From contig JAVVEE010000002.1 in NCBI GenBank assembly GCA_032251315.1, forward strand, positions 1 through 64,000: DNA of 64,000 bases, read 5' to 3'. Positions 36,144-46,071 of the stretch are shown one piece after another. A model generated the notes under the pieces. It was not told where the DNA came from. It did no database searches and saw only the letters and a list, made by a program, of their open reading frames with translations. Each line of letters starts with the position of its first letter. The first letter of the stretch is position 1. The translations under genes and the position numbers were made by a program. The DNA is from LH-M37 sp032251315 (GTDB lineage: Bacteria > Pseudomonadota > Gammaproteobacteria > SZUA-229).

Positions 36144-38969
36144 ATGGAAAAAACCTACAACCCGAAAGCCATCGAACAGAACTGGTACCAGACCTGGGAA
36201 GACAACGGCTATTTCGCGCCTCAAGATAATGCCGACGCCAACGCCTACAGCATTATGATTCCGCCGCCCAATGTCACCGGCAACCTGCATATGGGCCACG
36301 GTTTTAACAATACCGTGATGGACACGCTGATCCGTTATCACCGCATGAAAGGTGACAACACGCTCTGGCAGCCGGGCACCGATCACGCCGGTATCGCCAC
36401 GCAAATGGTGGTTGAGCGCCAGCTGGAAGCGGAAGGCAAAACCCGTCACGATCTGGGCCGTGAAGCCTTTATCGAACGAATCTGGGAATGGAAAAAGGAG
36501 TCCGGCGGCAACATTACCCGTCAACTGCGCCGCCTGGGTTCCTCGCTGGACTGGCAGCACGAACGTTTCACCATGGATGATGGCCTGTCTGAATCGGTGA
36601 AGGAAGTTTTCGTGCGGCTGTACGAAGAGGGGCTGATTTATCGCGGCAAGCGCCTGGTCAACTGGGATACCAAGCTGCACACTGCGGTGTCTGACCTGGA
36701 AGTGCTCAACGAAGAAGAAAACGGCCACATGTGGTACATGCGTTACCCGCTCAGCAATGGTCAGGGGTATTTGGTCGTTGCCACAACCCGCCCGGAAACC
36801 CTGTTAGGTGATTGCGCGGTGGCGATTAATCCGGAGGATGAGCGTTACAAACACATGATCGGCGAGCTGCTGGAACTGCCACTCACCGGCCGTAAAATTC
36901 CGATCATTGCCGATGAAGAACATGTCGATCCCGAATTCGGCACCGGCTGCGTAAAAATCACACCGGCGCACGATTTCAACGACTATGCCGTCTGGCAACG
37001 CCATCGCGACGAGGTCGCCATCAGCAACCAGCTGCACGGCGGCCTGATTAATATCTTTACCAGCAACGCTGCAATTCGCGAAAACGACGAGGACGAGAAT
37101 AGCCTCATCCCCGCCCGGTATATCGGCCTGGATCGTTACGCGGCGCGCAAACAGATCGTCGCTGATCTGGATGCAGCGGGTCTACTGGAGAAAGTGGTCG
37201 ACCATAAACTGGTGGTGCCGCGCGGCGATCGTTCCGGCACGGTGATCGAACCTTTCCTCACCGATCAGTGGTACGTGAAAGTAGCGCCTCTGGCCAAACC
37301 GGCGATAGCGGCGGTGGAAAGCGGAAAGATTCGCTTTGTTCCGGACAACTGGAAAAACACCTATTACGACTGGATGAACAACATTCAGGACTGGTGCATC
37401 AGCCGCCAGATCTGGTGGGGGCATCGGATTCCCGCCTGGTACGATGAGGAAGGCAATATTTATGTGGGGCGCAATGAAGCAGAAGTGCGGGCCAAACACA
37501 ATCTCGACACTGACTATCCACTGCGTCAGGACGAAGATGTGCTCGACACCTGGTTCTCTTCCGCGCTGTGGCCATTTTCAACCCTCGGCTGGCCGCAGCA
37601 GACTCAACGACTGGAAATGTTTTATCCCACCAGCGTGCTGGTCACCGGTTTCGATATTATCTTCTTCTGGGTCGCGCGCATGATCATGATGGGGCTGAAA
37701 TTTATGGACGATGTGCCCTTTCACGAAGTCTATGTGCATGGTCTGGTGCGCGATTCTTTCGGCCAGAAAATGTCCAAATCAAAAGGCAATGTGCTCGACC
37801 CCATTGACCTGATTGACGGCATCGATCTGGAAGCACTGGTGGCCAAGCGCACCGCCAATATGATGCAGCCCGAACTGGCCGAGAAGATCGAAAAACAGAC
37901 GCGCAAGGAGTTCCCCGACGGCATTCCTGCTTTTGGCACCGATGCTTTGCGCTTTACCTTTGCTGCGCTCGCATCCACCGGTCGCGATGTGCGTTTCGAT
38001 TTACACCGCGTCGAAGGCTATCGCAACTTCTGCAACAAATTGTGGAACGCCACCCGTTATGTGCTGATGCAGACCGAGGACAAGGATACCGGCATCGACA
38101 ACAACGACATTGAATTGTCACTCCCCGACCGCTGGATTATCTCCCGCCTGCAACACGTGGAAGAGAACGTCGGCGCGCATATCGAAAAATACCGCTTCGA
38201 CCTCGCCGCCAGCGACCTCTACACCTTTGTCTGGGATGATTACTGCGACTGGTATCTGGAGCTATCCAAACCCATTCTGTTCAACGAACAGACCTCTGAA
38301 GCCGCTCAACGCGGTACGCGCCAAACGCTGGTGAGGGTGCTGGAGACCATTTTGCGTCTCAACCATCCCATCATGCCCTTCATTACCGAAGAGCTCTGGC
38401 AGATGGTGGCACCGTTAGCCGGCAAGTCGGGTGACACCATTATGATTCAGCCCTTCCCCGTGGCTGATCCCGACAAAATCGATGTCACCAGTGAGCAGGA
38501 GCTGGAGTGGGTGAAAAACTTCATTACCGGAGTGCGCAAAATTCGCTCCGAAATGGACATTGCACCGGGCAAGCCCCTGCCGGTGCTACTGCAAAACGCC
38601 GGCGATAATGACAAAACCTGCTTCGAGAGCAATCAGAGTTTCATCAAAACGCTGGGCAAACTGGAATCGGTCACCTGGCTGGGCGCTGCCGACAACGCAC
38701 CTGAATCGGCCACGGCGCTGGTGGGAGAGATGCAGATTCTAATTCCGCTCGCCGGCCTGATCGATAAGGAAGCGGAGCTGGCCCGTCTGGAAAAAGAGAT
38801 CGGCAAGCTGCGCGGCAACATCGAGAAAGGCGAAGCCAAATTACAGAACCCCGGTTTTGTCGACAAGGCACCGCCGGCGGTGGTCGATAAGGAGCGCCAG
38901 CGACTGGCGGAGCTGTCCCGATCATTGCAGCAGCTGGAGCAGCAGGCTGAAAAAATCCGTTCGCTCTAG
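36144..38969 (+). CDS. valS: Valyl-tRNA synthetase
   Basis: Charges tRNA-Val. A class I synthetase of 941 residues from the ATG at 36144 ([19 protein letters not shown]), the standard N-terminus; an in-frame ATG 87 bases earlier adds an unrelated leader. The HIGH motif is [14 protein letters not shown] (about 40-53) and the KMSKS motif is [13 protein letters not shown]. The editing domain and the C-terminal coiled-coil arm ([17 protein letters not shown]) are complete. Confidence 0.97.
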   Translation: MEKTYNPKAIEQNWYQTWEDNGYFAPQDNADANAYSIMIPPPNVTGNLHMGHGFNNTVMDTLIRYHRMKGDNTLWQPGTDHAGIATQMVVERQLEAEGKTRHDLGREAFIERIWEWKKESGGNITRQLRRLGSSLDWQHERFTMDDGLSESVKEVFVRLYEEGLIYRGKRLVNWDTKLHTAVSDLEVLNEEENGHMWYMRYPLSNGQGYLVVATTRPETLLGDCAVAINPEDERYKHMIGELLELPLTGRKIPIIADEEHVDPEFGTGCVKITPAHDFNDYAVWQRHRDEVAISNQLHGGLINIFTSNAAIRENDEDENSLIPARYIGLDRYAARKQIVADLDAAGLLEKVVDHKLVVPRGDRSGTVIEPFLTDQWYVKVAPLAKPAIAAVESGKIRFVPDNWKNTYYDWMNNIQDWCISRQIWWGHRIPAWYDEEGNIYVGRNEAEVRAKHNLDTDYPLRQDEDVLDTWFSSALWPFSTLGWPQQTQRLEMFYPTSVLVTGFDIIFFWVARMIMMGLKFMDDVPFHEVYVHGLVRDSFGQKMSKSKGNVLDPIDLIDGIDLEALVAKRTANMMQPELAEKIEKQTRKEFPDGIPAFGTDALRFTFAALASTGRDVRFDLHRVEGYRNFCNKLWNATRYVLMQTEDKDTGIDNNDIELSLPDRWIISRLQHVEENVGAHIEKYRFDLAASDLYTFVWDDYCDWYLELSKPILFNEQTSEAAQRGTRQTLVRVLETILRLNHPIMPFITEELWQMVAPLAGKSGDTIMIQPFPVADPDKIDVTSEQELEWVKNFITGVRKIRSEMDIAPGKPLPVLLQNAGDNDKTCFESNQSFIKTLGKLESVTWLGAADNAPESATALVGEMQILIPLAGLIDKEAELARLEKEIGKLRGNIEKGEAKLQNPGFVDKAPPAVVDKERQRLAELSRSLQQLEQQAEKIRSL

Positions 38970-39257
38970 CATTCTGCGCTTTAACCGGCGAAGGGGGTTA
39001 ACTGCCCGATTTCAGGTGTTGATGAAGAAAAATGAGCCAAAAAAGCGTTTTTTAGGCCGTTTTTAGCGCCGATTTCGGTGATTTCAGCCTATTAACATAT
39101 TTCTATCATGGTATTTAAATACCCCTCATAATGCCACTATGCCCCACGGCTATCCCGGTTCAAAGACCCACCGTTTTTCATGTCACCGGCGCATCAGAGC
39201 TTGATCGTATATAACGACGGCGTTAACCTCCGCACTCCAGCATAAAAAGAGAACATT

Positions 39258-39809
39258 ATGGCTACGCCCGACAAAAGAGAACAAATCCTGCAAACGCATG
39301 CCGGACTCATCCTTGCCATCATACAGAGCATCCACAATCATACTTTACGACCACAACTGGAGCAGGTATTGAAACAGTCTGAACAAAATGGCTGGGGCAC
39401 TCTGGTAGCGGTGATTCGCAAAATCGTCGACGGCAACCGCGACTCCAGACTGTTAGAGGGGCTGGATGATGAAGATCGAATTATTGTTGATAGCATCCTG
39501 CAAGGCCTGCAGGATCCCAGTACGCTGCCTGACCCGGAACAGAAGGCCGACGCCACCAAGGCCGCGCCCATGCTGGCCCAGCTCATCAATGACGCCAGCC
39601 GTGGTGATCACGATGCTGTCATTATGCTGGGCGGACTGGCCGAACAGATGTCAGCCGCCGGAGGCGACCTCGCCAACCTCAGCGCCACCATCAAGAGTAT
39701 GATCGACGGTGAACGCAGCATCGACAAATTATGCAGCCGCATGGGGCCACAGGGGGAATCACTGATCACCGCGATTATTACCGAACTCAGCCACCTTGAT
39801 ACTCATTAG
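39258..39809 (+). CDS. Unknown helical protein downstream of valS
   Basis: A soluble protein of 183 residues with no signal peptide. It is almost wholly helical: THAGLILAIIQSIHN, PQLEQVLKQSEQNGW, LIASILQGLQDPS-like segments and a closing ESLITAIITELSHLD. AGAGAA precedes the ATG at a proper distance, and codon use is like its neighbours. I do not recognise the family. The 290-base gap after valS suggests its own promoter. Confidence 0.65.
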   Translation: MATPDKREQILQTHAGLILAIIQSIHNHTLRPQLEQVLKQSEQNGWGTLVAVIRKIVDGNRDSRLLEGLDDEDRIIVDSILQGLQDPSTLPDPEQKADATKAAPMLAQLINDASRGDHDAVIMLGGLAEQMSAAGGDLANLSATIKSMIDGERSIDKLCSRMGPQGESLITAIITELSHLDTH

Positions 39810-39817
39810 TATCAAAC

Positions 39818-39842
39818 ATAGTTGGCAGTTGGCAGTTAAAAG
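39818..39842 (-). repeat. 25-base repeat, copy 2
   Basis: An exact reverse-complement copy of 13508-13532. It lies just after the unknown helical protein gene and next to the variant CGC-rich repeat. Confidence 0.75.
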
Positions 39843-39934
39843 TATAGGCTTTCTGGCAGAATTTGCAGATTTACCCCCTCTCCCACGGGCGGTATCTTTC
39901 AAGATAGTTGTCGCCTAAAAGTTTAAAAGCTAGT

Positions 39935-40015
39935 CCGCCAAAAACGCGAAAGACGCAAAAAAAACCGTTTGTATTATTGTTTTGCCCTTTTCGCGTCCTT
40001 CGCGTTTTTCGCGGA
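39935..40015. repeat. Variant inverted repeat (GTCCGC...CGCGAAAGACGC)
   Basis: The left arm GTCCGCCAAAAACGCGAAAG (from 39933) pairs with the right arm CTTCGCGTTTTTCGCGGAC (to about 40016). It is built like the CGCAGAGGCGC family but with a different motif, and lies between the unknown helical gene and the DsrC-like gene. Confidence 0.7.
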
Positions 40016-40052
40016 CAGCATTTTTTAGAACCTGCAAAACCACAGACTCAAC

Positions 40053-40694
40053 TCAATGCTCGCCTTTAGTTCGCATTAATCCGGCCAGCCGGTTGCCCTG
40101 TTTCTGCGGCCCGCCGCGCGGGAACAGTTGATGCAGATATTGGCTACCGCCCCTGTCTTTACCCCACTGCTCACGAAAATGTTTGATCATGTCGCGCACA
40201 CTGGCCTGAACCCCGTGCGTTTCATACCAGTGACGCTGGAAACGAATAACCTCCCAGTGCTCGCTATTGAGTTGCAGACCTTCCTGTTTGGCCTGCTGGC
40301 GCACAAACTCTTCGCTCCAGTCACTCGGGTCGACCAGATAGCCTTCGCTGTCGGTTATTACTTCGCGATCACCAACCATAATTCGGCGCGTAGTCATATT
40401 GGGGTAGGCGTTACTGCCGCTGGTTTGATTGTTTGCGGCACCTTCTGAGCTGTAGCCGGTTTCGGTGAGGCTCCACAGATCAATCTCGATTTCACCGTCC
40501 AGTCGCCCCTGATAGCGCTCCATGCCGGAGACCAGAATCTTACCGCTGCACGGAGGGATATCGAAGCAGGCCTTGCCGGAGCGGTCGGTCGGCACCGGCC
40601 CGATATGCCTGTTGTCTTCATCCAGTATCAGCTCCACTGGCGTACGCTTTAACGGCTGGTGACTGAATTTCATTACCACGTTTACACAGACCAT
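40053..40694 (-). CDS. DsrC-like protein with novel N-terminal domain, no redox Cys
   Basis: The last gene of the HPP-CBS operon, 213 residues. Residues about 105-213 match the DsrC/TusE fold: VITDSEGYLVDPSDWSEEF, EHWEVIRFQRHWYE, and the C-terminal arm LFPRGGPQKQGNRLAGL. In DsrC the arm reads KQACR...GCV; here both redox cysteines are replaced (N201 and E212), so persulfide chemistry is not expected and a regulatory role (RspA-like) is likelier. Residues 1-80 form an extra beta-rich domain (VELILDEDNRHIGPVPTDRSG, KILVSGMERYQG) with C3, C43 and C49, joined by an Asn/Ser/Gly-rich linker (82-100). The ribosome site GAGGAG is made by the last two codons of the CBS gene, so translation is coupled. 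Confidence 0.85.
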   Translation of the reverse strand: MVCVNVVMKFSHQPLKRTPVELILDEDNRHIGPVPTDRSGKACFDIPPCSGKILVSGMERYQGRLDGEIEIDLWSLTETGYSSEGAANNQTSGSNAYPNMTTRRIMVGDREVITDSEGYLVDPSDWSEEFVRQQAKQEGLQLNSEHWEVIRFQRHWYETHGVQASVRDMIKHFREQWGKDRGGSQYLHQLFPRGGPQKQGNRLAGLMRTKGEH

Positions 40695-40700
40695 AACAAT

Positions 40701-41312
40701 TTACTCCTCGCTGTCTGATTTAAAATGATCGAAAAATACCCGAACCAGATCAGATCGGGTGATCAGGCCGACGACGTGGCGCGCTTCATCGCAGACCACA
40801 AGACGCCTGATCTTATGCTGCTTCATTACCTCCAGCGCCTGATGCAGGGTTTGCTGTGGCGAGACGGTGATGACCTTGCTCACCATAAGATCGGCGACCC
40901 GCCCCTCGAACTCACGCACTTCCAGATGATGGTTGAACATGCTTTCCAGCGTTTGCCACAGACTATGGTCGGGATGCCGCGAGGGCATACCCAGTGCATG
41001 TAAGAAATCGGCTTCAGTAATAATGCCTACCAGTCGATTGTCTTTATCAACTACCGGCAAGCCGCTAATTTTCAGCGTCACCAGAAGATGGGCCGCTTCC
41101 GAAAGTGAACAATTGGCCTGCACGGTTGTTACCGGTTGCATCATTATTTTCTCTACCGGCACGCCCTCGGAGTTGCGTATGCGGGCATACCTTTCCGCCG
41201 AATGGTAAAGCTGCATAAGATCATCCACCGAGACATCGATATAGGTGCCCAGCTCCTGCAAAGCCATGGCAAAATCATCCGGCTGTAGTTTTTGTTCATC
41301 TTGATCACTCAT
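40701..41312 (-). CDS. CBS-pair protein
   Basis: A 203-residue cytoplasmic protein with an N-terminal helical module (LQPDDFAMALQELGTYIDVS, about 8-45) and two CBS domains: MMQPVTTVQANCSLSEAAHL to GIITEADFLHAL, and VSKVITVSPQQTLHQALEV to GLITRSDLVRVFF. CBS pairs bind adenosyl ligands such as AMP, ATP or SAM and control attached or partner proteins. Its N-terminal module resembles the C-terminal tail of the HPP protein encoded upstream. In other bacteria HPP and CBS parts can be fused in one chain, so it probably gates the HPP protein. An AGGAG site precedes the ATG. Confidence 0.9.
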   Translation of the reverse strand: MSDQDEQKLQPDDFAMALQELGTYIDVSVDDLMQLYHSAERYARIRNSEGVPVEKIMMQPVTTVQANCSLSEAAHLLVTLKISGLPVVDKDNRLVGIITEADFLHALGMPSRHPDHSLWQTLESMFNHHLEVREFEGRVADLMVSKVITVSPQQTLHQALEVMKQHKIRRLVVCDEARHVVGLITRSDLVRVFFDHFKSDSEE

Positions 41313-41365
41313 GCCCTACTCCTGCTGTTGGTTGCTGCAAAGCGCACTGCTACCGGTTTCTCTGG

Positions 41366-42097
41366 CTAACTTCGGGAAGCCTTAAGTAGCTCGCTCAGCC
41401 TGTTTTCTCTAGCCAGACGATAAATCTCTTCCAGATCCTGGCTGCTGATATCGACCGTGCCGGCCATCGCCTGAAGCGCTGTTTCCAGATCGCTTTCGCT
41501 CAGATTATCCGCTGTGGTTTCGTGCACATCCGTCTTGGCGGTAGGGCGAACCGTCAGCGCCACCGGGTAACGACGCCAGCTAAAAGCGTAGTTAAACATT
41601 ATCGCGATCAGCACGATGACCACAGCATTGAGCAGTACCGGAGTGAGCACGTAGTAAAAACCCAGCGCCTGTATATTCGCACCGCCGATAACAGCGGTCA
41701 GCGCGGTCGCACCACCCGGCGGATGGATGCAACGCAGATAATGCATAGCGCCAATCGCCGCCGCCACGGCAACTGCCGCTGCCAGCATCGGTATCGGAAT
41801 CCAGCGCGCGCAGGCCACGCCGATAACGGCGGAGATCAGGTGCCCGCCCACCACGGCCCAGGGCTGCGATAACGGCCCATGTGGAACCGCGAACACCAGC
41901 ACCGCCGTAGCGCCCATTGAAGCCACCACCCAGGCCACCTCCTGCTCGCCCAGAAACTGCCGGCTAATCAGGGTGATTCCCAGAATACCGAACAGCCCGC
42001 CGAGCGCGGAGATCCATTTTTCCAGGTGGCCGGTCTTGTTACTCTCGAAGCCGATAAAGTGTTTGAAATTCATGAACATGTTATTAGATGACTGCAT
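41366..42097 (-). CDS. HPP family membrane protein
   Basis: A 243-residue inner-membrane protein with about five helices in residues 25-170 and the family signature RCIHPPGGATALTAVIGG. Homologues in cyanobacteria and chloroplasts carry nitrite; the substrate here is unknown. The soluble tail (about 190-243, LSESDLETALQAMAGTVDIS) is like the N-terminus of the CBS protein that follows 53 bases later. The start is uncertain, since M1, M7 and M9 lack strong ribosome sites. It is divergent from the LysR gene across 82 bases holding a dyad. Confidence 0.88.
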   Translation of the reverse strand: MQSSNNMFMNFKHFIGFESNKTGHLEKWISALGGLFGILGITLISRQFLGEQEVAWVVASMGATAVLVFAVPHGPLSQPWAVVGGHLISAVIGVACARWIPIPMLAAAVAVAAAIGAMHYLRCIHPPGGATALTAVIGGANIQALGFYYVLTPVLLNAVVIVLIAIMFNYAFSWRRYPVALTVRPTAKTDVHETTADNLSESDLETALQAMAGTVDISSQDLEEIYRLARENRLSELLKASRS

Positions 42098-42149
42098 GGT
42101 TGAAGTATATTAGCTTTCTTTAATATCAGGCAAACGATTTTTACTGGAC

Positions 42150-42176
42150 ATTAGTATCGAAATATTCGATATTAAT
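42150..42176. promoter_or_regulatory. Candidate LysR operator
   Basis: ATTAGTATCGAA, three bases, TTCGATATTAAT: a 27-base dyad with one mismatch per arm, containing a T-N11-A core (TCGAAATATTCGA), the LysR box pattern. It ends three bases before the LysR start codon and lies within the divergent spacer, so it may control both directions. Confidence 0.65.
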
Positions 42177-42179
42177 GCC

Positions 42180-43055
42180 ATGGATATGAATCAGATCAGA
42201 ACATTTCTCGCGGTCGCCGCCAACGGCAGTTTTCTTGAGGCCGCCACACGACTGCACGTCACCCAGTCCACCGTCAGCAATCGCATTCAGCTGCTGGAGG
42301 CCTATCTGGGTGCCAGCCTTTTTGTGCGTAACCGCTCCGGCGCCACCCTGACCCCTGCGGGAAAACGCTTTGTACATCACGCCAAGGCGTTTATTTTGAC
42401 GCTGGATCAGGCGCGACACGATGTCGGCCTGCCCAGCCGTTATCGAGCCAGTATTACCGTCGGTGCCAGAATTGCTTTGTGGGAGATCTTTCTGCCTCGC
42501 TGGATCGGGGAAATGCGCCACAGCTCACCGGATATTTCGATTCGAAGTGAAATTGGTTTTGAGGAAGACCTTATGCGCCGCATCATCGAAGGCACCATGG
42601 ACGTGGCGCTGATGTACACACCCCAGCACGGACCGGGCATTCATGTGCAGCACCTGTTTGATGAAACACTGGTACTGGTGACCACCGATCCGGAAAAACC
42701 CTGGCCCGATGAAGATTATATTTACGTGGACTGGGGCCCGGCGTTCTACGCCCAGCACAGCAGCAATTATCCTGACCTGGAGCGTCCTGCTCAGGTGGTG
42801 AACATAGGCTGGCTGGGCATACAGCTCATTATCAGCAATGGCGGCTCCTGTTTTGTGCCGGTGCGTATGGCCGAGCCATTGATCCGAGCGGGTCAGCTGT
42901 TTCAAATGCCCGACAGCCCGCAGTTTAAACTGCCCACCTACATGGTGTATTCGCGCAATAGCGATTCCATCGTACTGGAACAGGTACTCGAGAGCCTGCG
43001 CGCACAGGCCGCCATAGAACAGGGAAAAGCACTCACCACCGGAATATTACTGTAG
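42180..43055 (+). CDS. LysR-family transcriptional regulator
   Basis: A 291-residue regulator. The winged helix-turn-helix occupies residues 3-60 (FLAVAANGSFLEAATRLHVTQSTVSNRIQ in part); the effector domain runs from about 90 (ASITVGARIALWEIFLP). Its effector is unknown. It is divergent from the HPP-CBS-DsrC-like operon, and a LysR-type dyad touches its start, so it probably controls that operon and itself. No clear ribosome site is seen; a second start, M3, is possible. Confidence 0.93.
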   Translation: MDMNQIRTFLAVAANGSFLEAATRLHVTQSTVSNRIQLLEAYLGASLFVRNRSGATLTPAGKRFVHHAKAFILTLDQARHDVGLPSRYRASITVGARIALWEIFLPRWIGEMRHSSPDISIRSEIGFEEDLMRRIIEGTMDVALMYTPQHGPGIHVQHLFDETLVLVTTDPEKPWPDEDYIYVDWGPAFYAQHSSNYPDLERPAQVVNIGWLGIQLIISNGGSCFVPVRMAEPLIRAGQLFQMPDSPQFKLPTYMVYSRNSDSIVLEQVLESLRAQAAIEQGKALTTGILL

Positions 43056-43108
43056 AGAACCTGCAATGTAGGTTACAACCATTTAGCCGCTGCCTTTAAA
43101 TTATCGAA

Positions 43109-43807
43109 CTAGGCCTGATACTGCTTGTGTTTGAAAATAGCGGTTCTGGCAAGCGTATAGCGGGCCTCATCAATAATGCCTTCGTCTTTGAGCCGACGGC
43201 ACATTTTCAGCTCTTCCACCAGCCCATCCGCTACCGACTGCTTCAACTGCACATGTTTAATAGCGTCTCGCAGCCTGGTGAAAAATTCATCAAATTCCTT
43301 CTGATTTGGCTTCCCGTTATCCATTAAAAACAGCTCGATATTGCCAAACCGGCTTCTGAAAATATATTCATCGCGCATTAGATAAATAAATATTAATGTA
43401 GAGATTGCCGAAGTGGTTGAGGTGATGGCTGCGCCAATAAGGCAATACTCCAGATTGAACACCTCTTCGATACCTAGAAATATAAACAGCCCCAGTAAGG
43501 CCGCTGACACCAGAACCCCATACAGCCAGTTCCATTGGATGACTTTAATGTGTGCAGGCTCAGCAGAGACATAGGCGAGATTGACACGAAACTTTTTCCC
43601 AGCGGCCTTCTTCTTCCCGGTAAAATTCAGCAGTAAATGCCTGGATGCATAGAGCTGATACTCTCTAACGGTACCTTTGCGGGCATTTTCCTGCACCAGT
43701 TTCTCACCCAGTTTTGAAGGGTCAAACGCCTGGTCAAAGCTTTCATAATTATCCGACGAGACATCGAAAGCAGCACTTTCAATAATAATTTCATTATTAT
43801 TATTCAT
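43109..43807 (-). CDS. Unknown membrane protein with two TM helices
   Basis: From the ATG at 43807 the protein has 232 residues (MNNNNEIIIESAAFDVSSDN). A longer reading to 43975 adds 56 residues of poor quality and overlaps the next gene. It has an N-terminal cytoplasmic part, two hydrophobic helices (YGVLVSAALLGLFIFLG and CLIGAAITSTTSAISTLIF), and a helical C-terminus with a KMCRRLKDEGIIDEARYTLA stretch that resembles SHOCT-like modules. The function is unknown. It is convergent with the LysR gene. Confidence 0.6.
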   Translation of the reverse strand: MNNNNEIIIESAAFDVSSDNYESFDQAFDPSKLGEKLVQENARKGTVREYQLYASRHLLLNFTGKKKAAGKKFRVNLAYVSAEPAHIKVIQWNWLYGVLVSAALLGLFIFLGIEEVFNLEYCLIGAAITSTTSAISTLIFIYLMRDEYIFRSRFGNIELFLMDNGKPNQKEFDEFFTRLRDAIKHVQLKQSVADGLVEELKMCRRLKDEGIIDEARYTLARTAIFKHKQYQA

Positions 43808-43946
43808 ACCTGTAAAACCTATAAGCTCAAGAGGAGTAGATGGCGTAATTGAATTTATAGCATTTGAGGTAAAAAACTGAACAGCAGGGCAATCAGAACC
43901 AGAGAAGAAGCCTGCACAGGTGAAGTCATACACTAAACAGAGTGCG

Positions 43947-44252
43947 CTAATGTCTTCCTGATGACTGTGTACCAATTGGCAAAATCACCAGAGCCAGAAG
44001 TATACCAAGAAAATAATCTGGATCAACATACCAGTCAGCGACTATCGTTTCAGGCAGATTCGCCGCCAGCGTGCACAGCACAACCAGCACAATCAAATAA
44101 ATCTGACGATTTCGCACCAGCAGCGCCAGCACCATTGCGGCCAGTGCAGCCATCAAATAATCCCCCTCAAAACCCATTCTAGCAAACATGCCATACGGCA
44201 AGCTGATCGCGATCGTCAGGAATAAAACAACAAAAACAGATATGACCTTCAC
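43947..44252 (-). CDS. Small hydrophobic membrane protein
   Basis: A 101-residue protein with about four hydrophobic helices (residues 3-20, 30-46, 50-66 and 78-95) and short loops. No recognisable domain. It lies upstream of the two-helix unknown protein on the same strand, so the two could form a pair. The call as a gene rests on the membrane pattern and the open frame; the start is not firmly supported. Confidence 0.5.
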   Translation of the reverse strand: MKVISVFVVLFLTIAISLPYGMFARMGFEGDYLMAALAAMVLALLVRNRQIYLIVLVVLCTLAANLPETIVADWYVDPDYFLGILLALVILPIGTQSSGRH

Positions 44253-44481
44253 TCACCCACTCCTTCAAATGCCATTGAGCGAACCTCATCATGAAGTCTC
44301 ATTCAGGCATAAATTTGTAGCAAGAATAGCAGTTTGCGTTATAACAAAAATTACAAAATTAAAGGGGGAGTTCTGAGGAAGTGATCGGTGTTTTTAATGG
44401 CTAAATTCTTTATTACTAAAAAGAGATTGCATCCTTTAGCTTGTCTATTGTTTCGCCACTTCGTGAGCAATGCTCGTAGTA

Positions 44482-46071
44482 CTATTTAAGCTTAAAAAAG
44501 CTCATCAGCCGTGTCAGCCCTTCAGTTTCCTCATGCAGTGAACGAGTGGCTGCTACAGATTCCTCTAACATGGCTGCATTTTGCTGGGTCATATCGCCCA
44601 TTCTGGCAATAGCAATATTGACCTGGCTAATACCGGATGATTGTTCCTGACTGGCTGAGTCGATTTCATTAATAATATCAGCCACTTTATTGATGCCTTC
44701 AATGATACTCAACAGGGTCGTGCCCGACTCGTTTACCAGAGTAGTGCCTGCCTTCACTTTCTCAGCACTGTCTTCAATCAAATTTTTTATTTCTTTCGCG
44801 GCATCAGCACTTCGTTGCGCCAGGCTTCTTACTTCACTCGCAACAACAGCAAAACCTCTGCCTTCCTCACCGGCACGAGCCGCCTCAACTGCAGCATTTA
44901 GTGCCAGTAAATTGGTCTGAAAGGAGATGGAGTTAATAGTAGAAATAATATCAGCGATCTTACTGCTCGAATCATTAATGGCATTCATAGCAGAAGCTGC
45001 CCGATCCACCACCTGTCCGCCGCTGCTGGCATTATTGCGCACTACGCCGGCAAGTTCATTCGCTTGTCCTGCTAGTGTTGCATTTTGACTTACGATACTG
45101 GTCATCTCCTCCATAGCTGAAGACGTTTCTTCAAGGGATGAGGCCTGTTCTTCTGTGCGCTCTGATAGATTAACATTGCCCTCAGTTATGTGTTTAGAAT
45201 TGCTTTCGATGCTGACAACACTCTTGACCACATCAAATACAATTTCTCGTAATTTAACATTCATTTTTGAAGTGGCATTCATAAACTTACCAACCTCATC
45301 ATTTGAAGTGACTTCAATGTTATGAGTTAAGTCGCCAATTGATACGCTTTCTGCCAACGACACCGCGGCTTTCAATGGGCGGGTAATGCCGAGAATAATT
45401 AAAAACGAACTAATAATACCCAATAACAACCCACTAAGAATGCCACCTATGACCATATAGCGGTAGAGTTGATTGCGAGCGATAGTGGCATTAATATCTT
45501 TCTGAGCCTCCACCATATAAAAATCTACAATTTCACCAATGGTTTCTACAACCGGCAAGTATGCATGCCCCGATATTTCTTCAATCATGCGCCCTAATTC
45601 CCAGTCTTCTGATCGTATTGCGCTCAGAATTGGTAGAACAGCATCTTGACCATTGATAACACGCGCAGAACTATATGCCGCAAGCAACTCCCTTTCTTTG
45701 TCGCTATTCACCGTGCTGGACATCATTTCAATGTTTTTTAGCGTCGCGCTCATGCCGACTTCTATCTTCTCTATATAATCCTTTGATCTATCCTGCTCCA
45801 TTAATGCTTCCAGTATTAAAGTGCGATGATCGAGCGCGTTTTTCTGAAGTGCTGTGGCAAGTTCAAGTGGAAGCATGCGTTTAGCGTACAGAGACTCCAG
45901 CTCTGATTCAGCCTCAGTTAATGCATAAAGACCAAGCAATCCAACAACAATCAGCAGACTCGCCATAAATCCAACGAGCAGTCCTAGCCTTGTTCCAATG
46001 GTTTTGTTAGCGAAGCCAAAATGGCTGCCATGCAGCTTTTTACCAGGGCGGGTTTTATTTGAAAAAATCAT
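44482..46071 (-). CDS. Methyl-accepting chemotaxis protein
   Basis: A transmembrane chemoreceptor of 529 residues from the ATG at 46071 (an earlier in-frame ATG adds 27 residues of no support). It has a TM helix near residues 22-45, a periplasmic four-helix-bundle sensor (about 45-200), a second TM helix, a HAMP domain, and a signalling tip with the conserved hairpin [20 protein letters not shown]. Methylation regions flank the tip. No CheW/CheA genes are in the window and the ligand is unknown. No C-terminal CheR-binding pentapeptide is seen. Confidence 0.93.
   Translation of the reverse strand: MIFSNKTRPGKKLHGSHFGFANKTIGTRLGLLVGFMASLLIVVGLLGLYALTEAESELESLYAKRMLPLELATALQKNALDHRTLILEALMEQDRSKDYIEKIEVGMSATLKNIEMMSSTVNSDKERELLAAYSSARVINGQDAVLPILSAIRSEDWELGRMIEEISGHAYLPVVETIGEIVDFYMVEAQKDINATIARNQLYRYMVIGGILSGLLLGIISSFLIILGITRPLKAAVSLAESVSIGDLTHNIEVTSNDEVGKFMNATSKMNVKLREIVFDVVKSVVSIESNSKHITEGNVNLSERTEEQASSLEETSSAMEEMTSIVSQNATLAGQANELAGVVRNNASSGGQVVDRAASAMNAINDSSSKIADIISTINSISFQTNLLALNAAVEAARAGEEGRGFAVVASEVRSLAQRSADAAKEIKNLIEDSAEKVKAGTTLVNESGTTLLSIIEGINKVADIINEIDSASQEQSSGISQVNIAIARMGDMTQQNAAMLEESVAATRSLHEETEGLTRLMSFFKLK

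Noticed and set aside
13281..40015. CRISPR array from the CGC repeats
   Set aside because: Copies are kilobases apart, in inverted pairs, with no regular spacers or cas genes.
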